Shown piece by piece: positions 24,543 to 34,065 of a stretch of DNA of 64,000 nucleotides. Every line of letters begins with the position of its first letter. The first letter of the stretch is position 1. Source of the DNA: DATFVJ01 sp035517695 (GTDB taxonomy: Bacteria > Actinomycetota > Actinomycetes > Streptosporangiales > Streptosporangiaceae); assembly GCA_035517695.1 (NCBI GenBank), contig DATIYI010000082.1:9795-73794 (forward strand). The letters are read 5' to 3'. A program made the position numbers and the translations under genes. A model generated the notes under the pieces. The model saw only the letters and a list, made by a program, of their open reading frames with translations. It was not told where the DNA came from and ran no database searches.

Positions 24543-26822
24543 ATGATGGCGCTGGGCCTGACGGAAGAACATTTGGCGCTGGCCGGAGCCGTCAGCGGGT
24601 GGGCAGAACGACACTGCCCACCTGAGGTCCGCAGGGCCGCGGCGGATGGCGCGGACAGCGGCGCCGCGCAGTACCGAGCGTCACTCGGGCCCAGCCTGGC
24701 GGACCAAGGCGTGCTGAGCCTGCACGTCCCTGCCGATCACGGAGGCCAGGGATTCGGCCTGCCCGAACTCGCCGTCGCGCTGGCAGAACTGGGCCGTGCC
24801 CTCGTCCCTGGCGCCTTCCTGCCTACCGTGTTGGCCAGCGCGGTACTCAGCGCCTCGGACGCGCCTGGCAAGCTGCTCGCCGGCCTCGCCGACGGGTCGC
24901 GTACCGGCGCGCTCGCGCTCGCCGCAGGGCTCACGGGCCGCGCGGACGGACGCGGTGGATTGATCATCGATGGCTCCTGCTGGCCTGTACTCGGCGGATC
25001 CACGGCCGACCTGCTGATTGCGCCGGTACGAACCGATGAGGGCGAGGTATGGGTGGCGGCCGACACGACCGCCTTCGATATCACTGAGCTTGACAGCCTC
25101 GACCTCACCCGGCCGGTGGCAAGGGTCGCCGCCTGGGGCGTCAGCCTGCCCGCTGACCGGATACTCGGCGACACCGACCGGACCGCAACAACGAGTCTCG
25201 CGGCGACCTTGTTCGGCGCCGAGGCATCGGGAATCGCCGACTGGTCGGTGCACACCGCCGCCGAGTACGCGAAGGTGCGCACGCAATTCGGCCGCCCGAT
25301 CGGCCAGTTCCAGGCAGTCAAGCACCGGTGCGCGAAGATGCTCACCGCGGCGGAGCAGGCCGCGGCAGCCGTTTGGGATGCTGCCCGCGCACACTGCGAC
25401 GTCGGGGCGTCGGCAGCGGAGCGGGAACTCGCGGCGAGCGCTGCGGCCGTCATCGCACTCGACGCCGCGGTGTCCTGCGCGCACGACGCCATCCAGGTGC
25501 TCGGCGGAATCGGGTACACCTGGGAGCACGAGGCCCACCTCTACTACCGGCGTGCGCTCTCGCTGCGCGCGCTGCTCGGGCCCGCGGGGGCCTGGGCCGA
25601 GCGGGCCGCGGAACTTGCGCTCGGCGGCACCCGCCGGACCCTGGAAGTCGACGTGCCGGACGACGCGCATGACCTCCGCGAGCGGATCCGCGCGGGCCAG
25701 TCCGCGATCGCCGAAAGCGAGCCCGCGGAGCAAACCCGGCTGCTCGCATCGGGTGGCTGGGTTATGCCGCATCTGCCCCGTCCGTGGGGGCGGGACGCCA
25801 CGCCACTCGAGCAGGTGGTCATAGCCCAGGAACTAAAGGCAGCGGGGCTGCGGCCGCCAGGCCTCTTCATCGCACGGTGGGTGATCCCGGCCCTGGTCCG
25901 GTACGGCACGCGCAGGCAGCAGGAACGTTTCCTGCCGCCAACCCTGCGCGGCGAGCTCTCCTGGTGCCAGCTGTTCAGCGAGCCCGGCGCCGGCTCGGAC
26001 CTGGCAGGCGTCTCGACCCGCGCGGAACGCGCGCAAGGAGGCTGGCGGATCAGCGGCCAGAAGGTCTGGACGTCACTGGCCAGGCAGGCGCATTGGGCGA
26101 TCTGCATCGCGCGCACCGATCCGGCTGTGGCCAGGCACGGCGGCATCTCGTATTTCCTCGTGGACATGACGTCACCAGGCGTCGAAGTCCGTGCGCTGCG
26201 GGATATGACCGGAGATTCGATCTTCAACCAGGTCTTCCTCGACGAGGTGTTCGTGCCAGATGAATGCGTTGTCGGCGAGGTCAACGGCGGCTGGCGGGTC
26301 GCACGGACGACGCTCGCGAACGAGCGGGTAGCGTTGTCCACCACCTGGGGATATGGGTCCGGGGTCACCGAACTGCTCAGGTTCGCGGCCAACCGGGGCT
26401 CGGGCATGGCGGCCCTGCGGCCCGCCGACCTCGAACAACTCGGCCGTTTCGTCTGCGAGGGCCACGCGCTCGATCTGCTCGGCCTCCGTATCACCCTCAA
26501 GCAACTTTCAGGCACGGAACCAGGCGCGACCTCGAGCGTGCGCAAGCTGCTCGGCATGCAGCACGCGCAGCGGATCGCCGAGTTCTGCCTGGCGGCGCTT
26601 GGCCCTGAGGGCACCGTCGGAGCGGGCGAGCCCGGCGCCGCGTCGCGGCAGGACGCAGCGCCGGACCTCAGCGGGCCCGCGGGTGGCGCGTACTGGTCCC
26701 GCCAGGTCCTTTTCAGCCAGGCGCTGACGATCGGCGGCGGCACCACGGACATCCAGCTCAACATCATCGGGGAACGGTTGCTCGGCCTGCCCCGCGACCC
26801 CGAACCGGTAAGCGGTCCATAG
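24543..26822 (+). CDS. fadE34: FadE34-like double acyl-CoA dehydrogenase
   Basis: A 759-residue fusion of two acyl-CoA dehydrogenase units. Unit 1 (~1-365): LSLHVPADHGGQGFGLPELA, TAAEYAKVRTQFGRPIGQFQ, AVKHRCAKMLTAAEQAAAAV, IQVLGGIGYTWEHEAHLYYR. Unit 2 (~390-759): LPRPWGRDATPLEQVVIAQE, LSWCQLFSEPGAGSDLAGVS, WRISGQKVWTSLARQAHWAI, MTGDSIFNQVFLDEVFVPDE, TLANERVALSTTWGYGSGVT, and LTIGGGTTDIQLNIIGERLL. The layout equals mycobacterial FadE34 (ChsE3), which acts on steroid side-chain CoA thioesters and lies beside kstR. No kstR is present here. GAGGTGG precedes two adjacent ATGs (24543, 24546). The substrate cannot be told from sequence. Confidence 0.87.
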   Translation: MMALGLTEEHLALAGAVSGWAERHCPPEVRRAAADGADSGAAQYRASLGPSLADQGVLSLHVPADHGGQGFGLPELAVALAELGRALVPGAFLPTVLASAVLSASDAPGKLLAGLADGSRTGALALAAGLTGRADGRGGLIIDGSCWPVLGGSTADLLIAPVRTDEGEVWVAADTTAFDITELDSLDLTRPVARVAAWGVSLPADRILGDTDRTATTSLAATLFGAEASGIADWSVHTAAEYAKVRTQFGRPIGQFQAVKHRCAKMLTAAEQAAAAVWDAARAHCDVGASAAERELAASAAAVIALDAAVSCAHDAIQVLGGIGYTWEHEAHLYYRRALSLRALLGPAGAWAERAAELALGGTRRTLEVDVPDDAHDLRERIRAGQSAIAESEPAEQTRLLASGGWVMPHLPRPWGRDATPLEQVVIAQELKAAGLRPPGLFIARWVIPALVRYGTRRQQERFLPPTLRGELSWCQLFSEPGAGSDLAGVSTRAERAQGGWRISGQKVWTSLARQAHWAICIARTDPAVARHGGISYFLVDMTSPGVEVRALRDMTGDSIFNQVFLDEVFVPDECVVGEVNGGWRVARTTLANERVALSTTWGYGSGVTELLRFAANRGSGMAALRPADLEQLGRFVCEGHALDLLGLRITLKQLSGTEPGATSSVRKLLGMQHAQRIAEFCLAALGPEGTVGAGEPGAASRQDAAPDLSGPAGGAYWSRQVLFSQALTIGGGTTDIQLNIIGERLLGLPRDPEPVSGP

Positions 26823-26936
26823 GACCAGTAGCTAGTGGTCCCGCCGATAATTACATCAGTGTAAGATCGCAGCCAGTCTCGGCGAGGGGAAGCGCCGAGC
26901 CTCCGTAACCTGCCCTGCGTTGCCGGAGGCTGCCCC

Positions 26937-27413
26937 GTGAGCCGGTCGTCGCGGATTGTGATCACGTTGCCCGTTGCCGACCGGCGAGAGCTGGCCAAGC
27001 GGGCACGCTCGTACACCTCGCCGCATGCCGAGGTGGTCCGGGCCAGGATCGTGCTGCTGGCGGCTGACGGCGAGGCCAACGTTGCGATCGCGCGGCGGCG
27101 AGATGTGGGCGCGGATGTGGTCTCGAAGTGGCGCAAGCGGTTTGCGAGGACGGGCTTTGCGGGGCTTTGCGACCGCAACTGCTCTGGCCGGCCGCGGGTG
27201 TTCCCGGCCCGGTGGTATCCCAGGTGAAGGCGATGGTATGCGAGCCGACGGGGCGGCGGGAGGTCCCGCTGTCGCGGTGGAGCTCGGCGGAGCTGGCCGC
27301 CCAGGCCGCCGTGGAAGCGCTGATGGAATCGGTGTCGGCATCTACGGTGCACCGATGGCTGGCCGAGGACGCGATCAAGCCCCGCCGGGCGGCCGGCGCG
27401 CTCTGCCCGGCAG
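26937..27413 (+). pseudogene. IS630-type transposase remnant, frameshifted
   Basis: The N-terminal HTH part reads SRSSRIVITLPVADRRELAK, SPHAEVVRARIVLLAADGEA, DVVSKWRKRFARTGFAGLCD in one frame. Near 27200 the frame breaks and the continuation, SRWSSAELAAQAAVEALMES and SVSASTVHRWLAEDAIKP, is in another. The DDE catalytic domain that should follow is missing. The order (HTH, linker, SxSTVxRWLxEDAIKPW) is that of IS630-family transposases. It is inactive. Confidence 0.75.
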
Positions 27414-27442
27414 CAGAGCCCAGGCGGCGGCATGATGGGGTC

Positions 27443-27784
27443 ATGCCCACGCCGCCCGCATCCACCAAGACCAGCCTCGGCCAGCGGCTGTCAGCCCGCG
27501 CCCGGGAACGCTGGCCCACGCTGAGCAAAGTCGGCATCCGCTTCCACGGGGCGTTCGCCTACGTCAGCGGCCATCTGCCCGACGGCGAGGTGCTCCCGCT
27601 GTGCCGCCTGCGCTACGGCGGATCAGCCACCCGCTGGGGCTTTGCGATCTACCGGGCCAGCCACGACGATTACCAAGACAGCTTCCTGCCCAGCGGTTAC
27701 ACCGCAGGAACCCCCGAAGAGGCCCTCGACTGCGCCTGCGGCCTTTACCTCGGCGACCCTACCGCCTGGCTGCCCGGCCCATAA
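27443..27784 (+). CDS. Small conserved hypothetical protein beside IS remnant
   Basis: A 113-residue protein: KTSLGQRLSARARERWPTLS, KVGIRFHGAFAYVSGHLPDG, EVLPLCRLRYGGSATRWGFA, IYRASHDDYQDSFLPSGYTA, GTPEEALDCACGLYLGD. Similar short proteins (RxRxRWPxL, RYxGxFAYVxGxLPDGExxPLCRLRYGGS, PxEALDxAC) are common near transposable elements in actinomycetes. The fold looks like a compact alpha/beta protein; function unknown. The start at 27443 follows ggcatgatgggg; the frame extends 5' into the transposase relic. Confidence 0.65.
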   Translation: MPTPPASTKTSLGQRLSARARERWPTLSKVGIRFHGAFAYVSGHLPDGEVLPLCRLRYGGSATRWGFAIYRASHDDYQDSFLPSGYTAGTPEEALDCACGLYLGDPTAWLPGP

Positions 27785-27981
27785 CCGATGAATTAACGGG
27801 CGCGACCGCTAGGCAGCCACGGGGTCGGGGCTGGCCGGGGCGCGGCGAGCAGCCCGAGCAACGGCAGCGCGCCGACGATTTGCGCGGCCTCCGCCGCGTC
27901 AACAACGTCGGATGGCCACGGCGGTGCTTCACGGCCGAACGCGTGCCCGGCCGGTAATCTGACCGCAGACAGGGGGTGGCG

Positions 27982-29481
27982 ATGGCAGACGACGACCGCT
28001 CCGAGCGGTTTTTCCGCGCCCGCACGCCAGAGTCGAGCGCAGCGGATATGCCGGCCCCGCGGCCGGGCCGTTACCCCCCGCCCCATGACCCCCCGCGGCC
28101 ACCTCGCCGCACCGGGCCCTCGCCCGCGCAGCAGCGGCTGATGACGCGGGTCGCGTTGTCGCGCAGGGCCCGCAGGCAGCGTGCCGTACTGATCACCTGC
28201 GGCGTCATCTCCGCACTGGTGCTCGTCGTGTCAGGTGGAGCGTGGGCGCTCACCGGGTACGTCAACGGCGGCTTCGGCCGCGTCAACGCCGGCACGGCAG
28301 GAACACCACCGAGCGGGCCGCTCAACATGCTAGTCGCCGGGGTGGACCGCCGAGCCGGATTGACCGCTGCGCAGCAAGCCGAATTGCACGTGGGGCACGA
28401 CGTGAGCGCCAACTCGGACACGATGATGTTGGTCCACGTGTCGGCCGATCACAACGCGGTGACGGTGGTCAGCTTGCCGCGCGACTCCTGGGTCAACATC
28501 CCGGGCCACGGCATGAATAAGATCAACGCAGCCTACGGCCTCGGCGGGCCGAAACTGATGGTGCAGACCGTCGAACAAGCGACAGGCGTCACGATCGACA
28601 ACTACATCGAGGTCAATTTCCTCGGCTTCGTGAAGGTCATCGACGCCCTCGGCGGTGTCGATATCTGCCTGCCGCAGGCGGTGAGCGATCCGGACAGCGG
28701 GCTGTCCCTCAGCGCGGGAAAGCATCACGTGGACGGCATCACCGCGCTGAAGTACGCGCGCGACAGGCATTCGTTCGCCAGCGAGGATCTGGCCAGGATC
28801 GACAACCAGCAGCGGCTACTCGCCTCGCTGCTCAACGGGGCGATCAGCGGCGGGACGCTCGCCAACCCACTGCGGCTGTCGCGTTTCCTGGCAGCCACGC
28901 TCGCCGCGGTTAAAGTGGACAGTGGCCTCAACGTCGCGGCGCTAGCCGACCGGATGCGCAGCATCTCGCCAGGTAATGTCTCGTTCACGACCGTACCGAT
29001 CGCCAACGCGAATTACCTGACATCCACCGGCCAGTCCGCAGTCCAGTGGGACACCCAGGCGGCGGACCGGCTCTTCGGCGCGATCAACAGCGACGAGCCA
29101 CTGATCAAGCCCGCCAGCAAGGCGCGGGCCAAGCGCACCACGGTGCAACTGGACGTCTACAACGGCACCCTGATCGGCGGCCTGTCCGCGTCCACAGGCA
29201 CCCAGCTCGCGCAGCTCGGCTTCCAGGTCCGCTCCGGCCTGACGTGGAATCTACAGGACATCAGCCAGACCACCATCTACTACCCGCCCGGGCGGCAGGC
29301 GGCGGCGCAACAGGTGCACGCCGTTATGCCCGCGGCGTCGCTAAGGGCGCATCCGGGCCTGCGGACCATCGAGGTGGTACTGGGCGTGAACGGCTACGAC
29401 GTCGCCGGGCCGGCGACCGCAAGCCCAACCGATTCCAGCCAGGTACAGGCGAGGACGGCCGCCCAGAACGCGTGCCGGTGA
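27982..29481 (+). CDS. LytR-CpsA-Psr (LCP) family cell-wall polymer ligase
   Basis: A 499-residue type II membrane protein. The cytoplasmic N-terminus (1-~67) is Pro/Arg-rich; one TM helix is at ~68-92 (LITCGVISALVLVVSGGAWA). The extracytoplasmic LCP domain (~113-275) has LNMLVAGVDRRAGL, NSDTMMLVHVSADHNAVTVV, SLPRDSWVNIPGHGMNKINA, VDICLPQAVSDPDSGLSLSA and ALKYARDRHSFASEDLARID with the conserved Arg/Asp residues for pyrophosphate-lipid binding. A LytR_C domain (~385-470) has VQLDVYNGTLIGGLSASTGT. LCP enzymes attach teichoic-acid or arabinogalactan-type polymers to peptidoglycan. AGGGGG lies five bases before the ATG at 27982; GTG at 27976 is less likely. Confidence 0.92.
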   Translation: MADDDRSERFFRARTPESSAADMPAPRPGRYPPPHDPPRPPRRTGPSPAQQRLMTRVALSRRARRQRAVLITCGVISALVLVVSGGAWALTGYVNGGFGRVNAGTAGTPPSGPLNMLVAGVDRRAGLTAAQQAELHVGHDVSANSDTMMLVHVSADHNAVTVVSLPRDSWVNIPGHGMNKINAAYGLGGPKLMVQTVEQATGVTIDNYIEVNFLGFVKVIDALGGVDICLPQAVSDPDSGLSLSAGKHHVDGITALKYARDRHSFASEDLARIDNQQRLLASLLNGAISGGTLANPLRLSRFLAATLAAVKVDSGLNVAALADRMRSISPGNVSFTTVPIANANYLTSTGQSAVQWDTQAADRLFGAINSDEPLIKPASKARAKRTTVQLDVYNGTLIGGLSASTGTQLAQLGFQVRSGLTWNLQDISQTTIYYPPGRQAAAQQVHAVMPAASLRAHPGLRTIEVVLGVNGYDVAGPATASPTDSSQVQARTAAQNACR

Positions 29482-29497
29482 GATCGAACGGCACCAG

Positions 29498-31780
29498 CTA
29501 CGAGCATCGCGCCCGCGCCGCCGATGCGGTCACGTGGTAAATGTCGCCTGGAAAGTCCGGCGCGTCCGTGAGCTGTACGTTCAGTACGTTCTGCACCTGC
29601 CAGGGGCCTTCTTCTACCCACTGGCCCTTCGCCGTGCCCTGGTCGATCTCGAATTGCCCGATGGTCGCGCCGACCGCGAGCGAATCGCCGAAGACCTCAT
29701 AGTGGGCAAGCCCGGACGACGGGTTGGTGTCCGCGACAAAGATCTGGGCGGTGCAGGCGGCCGGATGACCGGTGTGGAACGTCCACGTGAAGGTGTCCTC
29801 CACCAAGCCCGTGATCCCGCTCTTCCTCGTCGCGATCGCACGGGCGCCGCACGCGGGGAGCCCGCCGCCGACACTCGTCCAGCCGTCCCCACCCCTGCCC
29901 CGAGTGCCCATCGCGGCGCTCGCTCCTTGGGAGGCGTTGCAGCCCACGCCTGCGAGCGCAGGAAACCGCGCCACTGCCGGGGTCGAGCGTGTAGATGTCC
30001 GAAGCGGAGAAGGCGTGGTGTGCTGCGGGGTTGGGGAGGTGCTTGCCGGCCCGGCACGCGCCGACGGCGCCGCTTGGCCGGACGGCCCAGGACGGAAGAA
30101 CGCGAGGTAGACCAGGCCAATCCCGGCTACCGCCAGGGCGGCGAGCACGCCCGCGACCGCAGGCATCATGCTCGCGGGGCCGCGACGGCCCTGGCCGGCG
30201 CCGGCCCGCTCACGCGATCGCCCGGGCCGTACGGGCCCGCCGCCGGCCGCCCGCTGCCACGGCGACGGCGGGACGTCCCCTGGCCTCGTGTGCGTGGCTG
30301 GGCGGCCCGACTCCGCGAGGGGCCGCACCAGCGACGGAGATGACGGCGGCCATCCTGCGCGCGCGGCGGCGTGCGCATCCCAGGGGTGCGGACGTACCGG
30401 CTCCGGCGGGGACGCCGGTCCGCTCCGCCCGGGTGCCGCTGCCCACGGCTCCGCAAGAGGGTCGACCGCAGGCGCGCCACGCGGCATCGTCGCATACCTC
30501 TGCCCAGATGCCGCTGCCCACGGCTCCCAGACCCGCTCGGGCGGCGCGGGCCACGGCTCCGCCACGAGACCCGCCCCTGGTGGGTCACCCGGCGCCGGCC
30601 CAGCCTCGCTGGGGGTCCCTGGGGGTCGTCCCGCCGGGCCAGTACTTCCGGCCGGCCACGGCTCCGCGGCCGGCCCGGCGTCAGATGAACCCCGAGCAGG
30701 CGCGACCGCGCTGTCTGGCATGCCGGGGCCTGGGTACGCGGCGTCGTGGCCGGTGGGTTGCCCGACCTGAGGCCGGGCGGGATTGCCGGTGACACCAGTC
30801 GGCGGACCGGCCCACCACCGCACGGGCGGCACCGACGCTTCCTTGGGTCCGGGACGCGCCGGGCACGGTCTTGCTACCTGGCCGACACCCCATGCGGCTG
30901 CTGGCCCAGCACCGGCCCAGGTACCCGCATCCGAGGGTGTCGAGGCGGGCGAGGCATCAGGACCCGCATCGGAACCGGCATCGGGCTCCGCCGGCGCATC
31001 CTGCGCATCCGGCCCCGCACAGGCATCCAGCGCGGCTGCCACCTGTTGCTCCACCGGGAGTTCCTCGGCTCGCCGCGCGGCCGGATCCGCGCCGAATTCC
31101 TGCGCGGCCGGCTCCGGCCGGGGTTCCACGGCTCTCAACACGGGGTCAGCAGGCACCGCGCCAGCAGGCATCGCGTCAGCAGGCACCGCGTCAGCAGGCA
31201 CCGCGTCAGCAGGCACGGGGCGATCGGGAGGCGGCAGTTGACCTGGCGGCATCGGACCGCCAAACGTGAGCGGTTCATCTGGCGGGAGAGGCTCACCGGA
31301 CGGCAGTGAACTCGCCATCGCCAGCCACTCATCAGCCGGCGTCACGTTGAGCCAGCCACCGTCCGGCGGCGCGGCGTTCCCTGGCTCAGCCCAGCGCTCC
31401 GTTGCCCGGTAATCCGCCACCTCGTAATCGGCCGCCTGGCAGTCCCCGGCCCAGTCATCCCCGCCCGTCTGCGTAGTCGCTTCATAACGCGCCGCGGCAC
31501 GCTCCGCCTCCTCGCCGAGCCGTTCCTGAAGCCAATGCCAGCGCCACGCCCATTCCTCTTCGTCGCCCCCGCAGGCGCGGACGAGAGCCAGGGTCATCGC
31601 GAACGACGGCACCACCCGCCCGCTCACCGACGCCGCCAAATCAGATGCCGACTGGTCCGATCGGCGCCCGAGCGCCTCGAATGTGGGGTCGCCGGCCGCC
31701 CGGCGTAACGCTCGCAAGCCGACAGCGAACTCGGCCAGCGGACCTACCAACGGGTCCGATGGCACTTCAGGCCGTCCCAT
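29498..31780 (-). CDS. Transmembrane HTH-type protein with long Pro/Ala linker
   Basis: A 760-residue protein of three parts. The N-terminal ~95 residues (LAEFAVGLRALRRAAGDPTF, ASDLAASVSGRVVPSFAMTL, ALVRACGGDEEEWAWRWHWL) look like the XRE-like HTH common in actinomycetes. Residues ~100-535 are low-complexity Pro/Ala/Gly sequence, including five VPADA-type repeats. One TM helix lies at ~538-562 (PAVAGVLAALAVAGIGLVYL). A secreted C-terminal domain (~600-760) has paired Cys and FTWTFHTGHPAACTAQIFVA. GGAAGGG is seven bases before the ATG at 31780. The topology suggests a membrane-tethered regulator or sensor of the envelope; the function is unproven. It ends 16 bp from the convergent LCP gene. 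Confidence 0.75.
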   Translation of the reverse strand: MGRPEVPSDPLVGPLAEFAVGLRALRRAAGDPTFEALGRRSDQSASDLAASVSGRVVPSFAMTLALVRACGGDEEEWAWRWHWLQERLGEEAERAAARYEATTQTGGDDWAGDCQAADYEVADYRATERWAEPGNAAPPDGGWLNVTPADEWLAMASSLPSGEPLPPDEPLTFGGPMPPGQLPPPDRPVPADAVPADAVPADAMPAGAVPADPVLRAVEPRPEPAAQEFGADPAARRAEELPVEQQVAAALDACAGPDAQDAPAEPDAGSDAGPDASPASTPSDAGTWAGAGPAAAWGVGQVARPCPARPGPKEASVPPVRWWAGPPTGVTGNPARPQVGQPTGHDAAYPGPGMPDSAVAPARGSSDAGPAAEPWPAGSTGPAGRPPGTPSEAGPAPGDPPGAGLVAEPWPAPPERVWEPWAAASGQRYATMPRGAPAVDPLAEPWAAAPGRSGPASPPEPVRPHPWDAHAAARAGWPPSSPSLVRPLAESGRPATHTRPGDVPPSPWQRAAGGGPVRPGRSRERAGAGQGRRGPASMMPAVAGVLAALAVAGIGLVYLAFFRPGPSGQAAPSARAGPASTSPTPQHTTPSPLRTSTRSTPAVARFPALAGVGCNASQGASAAMGTRGRGGDGWTSVGGGLPACGARAIATRKSGITGLVEDTFTWTFHTGHPAACTAQIFVADTNPSSGLAHYEVFGDSLAVGATIGQFEIDQGTAKGQWVEEGPWQVQNVLNVQLTDAPDFPGDIYHVTASAARARCS
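31145..31219 (-). repeat. Five 15-bp tandem repeats in the HTH-TM gene
   Basis: Five head-to-tail units of gtcagcaggcaccgc with one to three differences (starts at 31145, 31160, 31175, 31190, 31205). In frame they encode the VPADA-type pentapeptide repeats of the linker. Length variation here would keep the frame. Confidence 0.85.
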
Positions 31781-31896
31781 CGCGTGACCCTTCCGCGGAA
31801 TCCCCCCGAGCAATCAAAGCCATCAAAACCCGATCCGGGCCGCAGGGACAAGCCGCCGGCGCGACGTCCCAGGACGGTGATGGTACGAATGACGCC

Positions 31897-34065
31897 ATGA
31901 CAGCGGGTACGACCGGACCGGCCGATGCGGTTCATCGCGCCGCAGAAGATATCATCAGAGACGACGCGGAGCGGTGCCTTCGCGCCCTCGCCGGCGACGG
32001 CGCCCGGCTCCGCGATGACCAATGGACCGCCATCAGGGCGCTCGTAGTGGAGCACCGCCGCGCGCTTGTCGTGCAGCGCACCGGGTGGGGCAAGTCAGCC
32101 GTCTACTTCGTCTCGACCGCCCTGCTGCGCAGCCGCGGCGCCGGGCCCACCGTCATCGTCTCTCCGCTCCTCGCGCTGATGCGCAACCAGATCGCCGCCG
32201 CACAACGCGCCGGCATCCACGCCCGCACGATCAATTCGGCCAACACGGAGGAATGGGAGCAGATCTACGCGGAGGTCGGGTCGGGGGCGGCCGACGTTCT
32301 GCTGGTTAGCCCGGAACGGCTGAACAATCCGGACTTCCGCGACCTGGTACTGCCCAAGCTGACCACATCCGCCGGGCTGGTGGTCATCGACGAGGCACAT
32401 TGCATCTCCGACTGGGGCCACGACTTCCGGCCCGACTACCGCCGGCTGCGCACCGTCGTAGCAGGCCTGCCGCCAAGCGTCCCCGTGCTCGCCACTACCG
32501 CCACCGCGAACGCCCGCGTCACCCGCGATGTTGCCGAGCAGCTCAGCTCCGGCTGGCGCGGGCCGGGCGAGCTACCGGAGACGCTGGTGCTGCGCGGTCC
32601 GCTGGACCGTGACAGCCTGCATCTCGCTGTGGTTCGGCTACCTGTGCCCGCGCAGCGGCTGGCCTGGCTCGCCGATCACCTTGGCGATCTGACGGGCTCG
32701 GGCATCGTCTACACGCTCACCGTGGCCGCAGCGCACGACGTCGCCGGTTTCCTGCGGGCGCAGGGGCACGCGGCCGTTCCTTACACCGGACAGACCGAGT
32801 CGGCGCAGCGGCTACGCGTGGAGGATGACCTGCTCGGCGGCAGGCTCAAGGCCGTCGTGGCGACAAGCGCGCTCGGCATGGGGTTCGACAAGCCCGACCT
32901 CGGATTCATCGTCCACCTGGGCGCACCGCAATCACCGGTCGCGTACTACCAGCAGATCGGCCGGGCCGGCCGTGCCGTATCGCGGGCCGATGTGGTTTTG
33001 CTCCCTGCCGCCGAGGACCGCGACATCTGGGGCTACTTCGCCAGCCTTGCGTTCCCGCCAGAGCACGTGGTGCGGGCCACGCTCGCGGCGCTGGCTAGCG
33101 CGGACGGCCCGCGATCCGCGGCGGCGCTTGAGACGAGCGTCGATCTCACGCGCAGCCGTTTGGAAATGATGTTGAAGGTGCTCGACGTTGACGGCGCGGT
33201 ACGGCGGGTGCGGGGGGGTTGGGAGGCGACCGGGCGGCCCTGGGCCTATGACGCCGAGCGGTACGCGCGCGTCGCCGCGGAACGCGCGCGTGAGCAGGAG
33301 GCCATGCTGGGGTACGCGGCCACCGCGGGCTGCCGGATGGAGTACCTGCGCCGCGAGCTCGATGATCCGCATGCCGCGCTGTGCGGCCGGTGTGACAACT
33401 GCACCGGTCGCGCCAGGCCCGCCGAGGTAGGTTCTGCGGCGGCCGCCGCAGCGCAGGCCCGGCTGTGGCGCCCCGGTGTCGAGGTGGCGCCGCGGCGGAT
33501 GTGGCCGGCCGGGATGAAGGCGCTGGGCATCGCGCTCTCCGGGCGCATCCCCGCGGAGGTGGCCGCCGAACCTGGCCGGGCGGTCGGGCGACTGACCGAC
33601 ATCGGCTGGGGTAGCCGGTTGCGGCGGATGCTTGCCGAGGGCGCACCCGACGAACCCCTGCCCGACGACGTGTTCGGCGCGGTCGTGCAGGTGCTCGCCG
33701 GGTGGGACTGGCCGCAGCGTCCAGCGGGAGTGATCACGCTGCCTTCGCGCACCCGTCCAAGGCTCATCAACGGGCTAGCCGAGCGAATCGCGCGGACCGG
33801 CCGGCTCCCCTACCTCGGCGGCCTCAGTTGCGCCTGGGAACGCCCAGCCGGACGCCAGCACAACAGCGCGCGGCGGCTTTACGCGCTGTGGCGGGGCATT
33901 GCGGTCCCTGATTCGCTGCGCGCGTCGGTCGCGGAACTCGATGGCCCACTGCTCGCGGTGGACGACCGGATCGAAACAGGCTGGACGATGACGGTGGCGG
34001 CGAAGCTGTTGCGTGAGGCCGGTGCGCCCGCGGTGCTCCCTTTCGCCCTCGCCGTCACGACCTGA
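31897..34065 (+). CDS. RecQ-type DNA helicase with PRTase-like C-terminal tail
   Basis: Superfamily 2 ATP-dependent helicase of 722 residues. Walker A is RTGWGKSA (62-67) and the DEAH box is LVVIDEAHCISDWGHDFRPD (165-168), followed by LATTATANARV, IVYTLTVAAAHDVAGFL, ATSALGMGFDKPDLGFIVHL and PVAYYQQIGRAGRAVSRADV. Four cysteines (479, 496, 499, 502) make the RecQ zinc site. Instead of an HRDC domain the tail (~540-722) contains LLAVDDRIETGWTMTVAAKL at ~685, which resembles the PRPP-binding loop of phosphoribosyltransferases. The ATG at 31897 has a weak ribosome site. It is divergent from the HTH-TM gene with ~115 bp between. Likely role: DNA repair or recombination. Confidence 0.88.
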   Translation: MTAGTTGPADAVHRAAEDIIRDDAERCLRALAGDGARLRDDQWTAIRALVVEHRRALVVQRTGWGKSAVYFVSTALLRSRGAGPTVIVSPLLALMRNQIAAAQRAGIHARTINSANTEEWEQIYAEVGSGAADVLLVSPERLNNPDFRDLVLPKLTTSAGLVVIDEAHCISDWGHDFRPDYRRLRTVVAGLPPSVPVLATTATANARVTRDVAEQLSSGWRGPGELPETLVLRGPLDRDSLHLAVVRLPVPAQRLAWLADHLGDLTGSGIVYTLTVAAAHDVAGFLRAQGHAAVPYTGQTESAQRLRVEDDLLGGRLKAVVATSALGMGFDKPDLGFIVHLGAPQSPVAYYQQIGRAGRAVSRADVVLLPAAEDRDIWGYFASLAFPPEHVVRATLAALASADGPRSAAALETSVDLTRSRLEMMLKVLDVDGAVRRVRGGWEATGRPWAYDAERYARVAAERAREQEAMLGYAATAGCRMEYLRRELDDPHAALCGRCDNCTGRARPAEVGSAAAAAAQARLWRPGVEVAPRRMWPAGMKALGIALSGRIPAEVAAEPGRAVGRLTDIGWGSRLRRMLAEGAPDEPLPDDVFGAVVQVLAGWDWPQRPAGVITLPSRTRPRLINGLAERIARTGRLPYLGGLSCAWERPAGRQHNSARRLYALWRGIAVPDSLRASVAELDGPLLAVDDRIETGWTMTVAAKLLREAGAPAVLPFALAVTT

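Noticed and set aside
24033..24614. 193-residue minus-strand frame upstream of the FadE34-like gene
   Set aside because: Overlaps the start and operator region of a real gene and has low-complexity Thr/Arg composition.
25544..27433. 629-residue minus-strand open frame antisense to the FadE34-like gene
   Set aside because: Arg/Pro/Ser-rich shadow composition, no motifs, spans both a real gene and an IS remnant.
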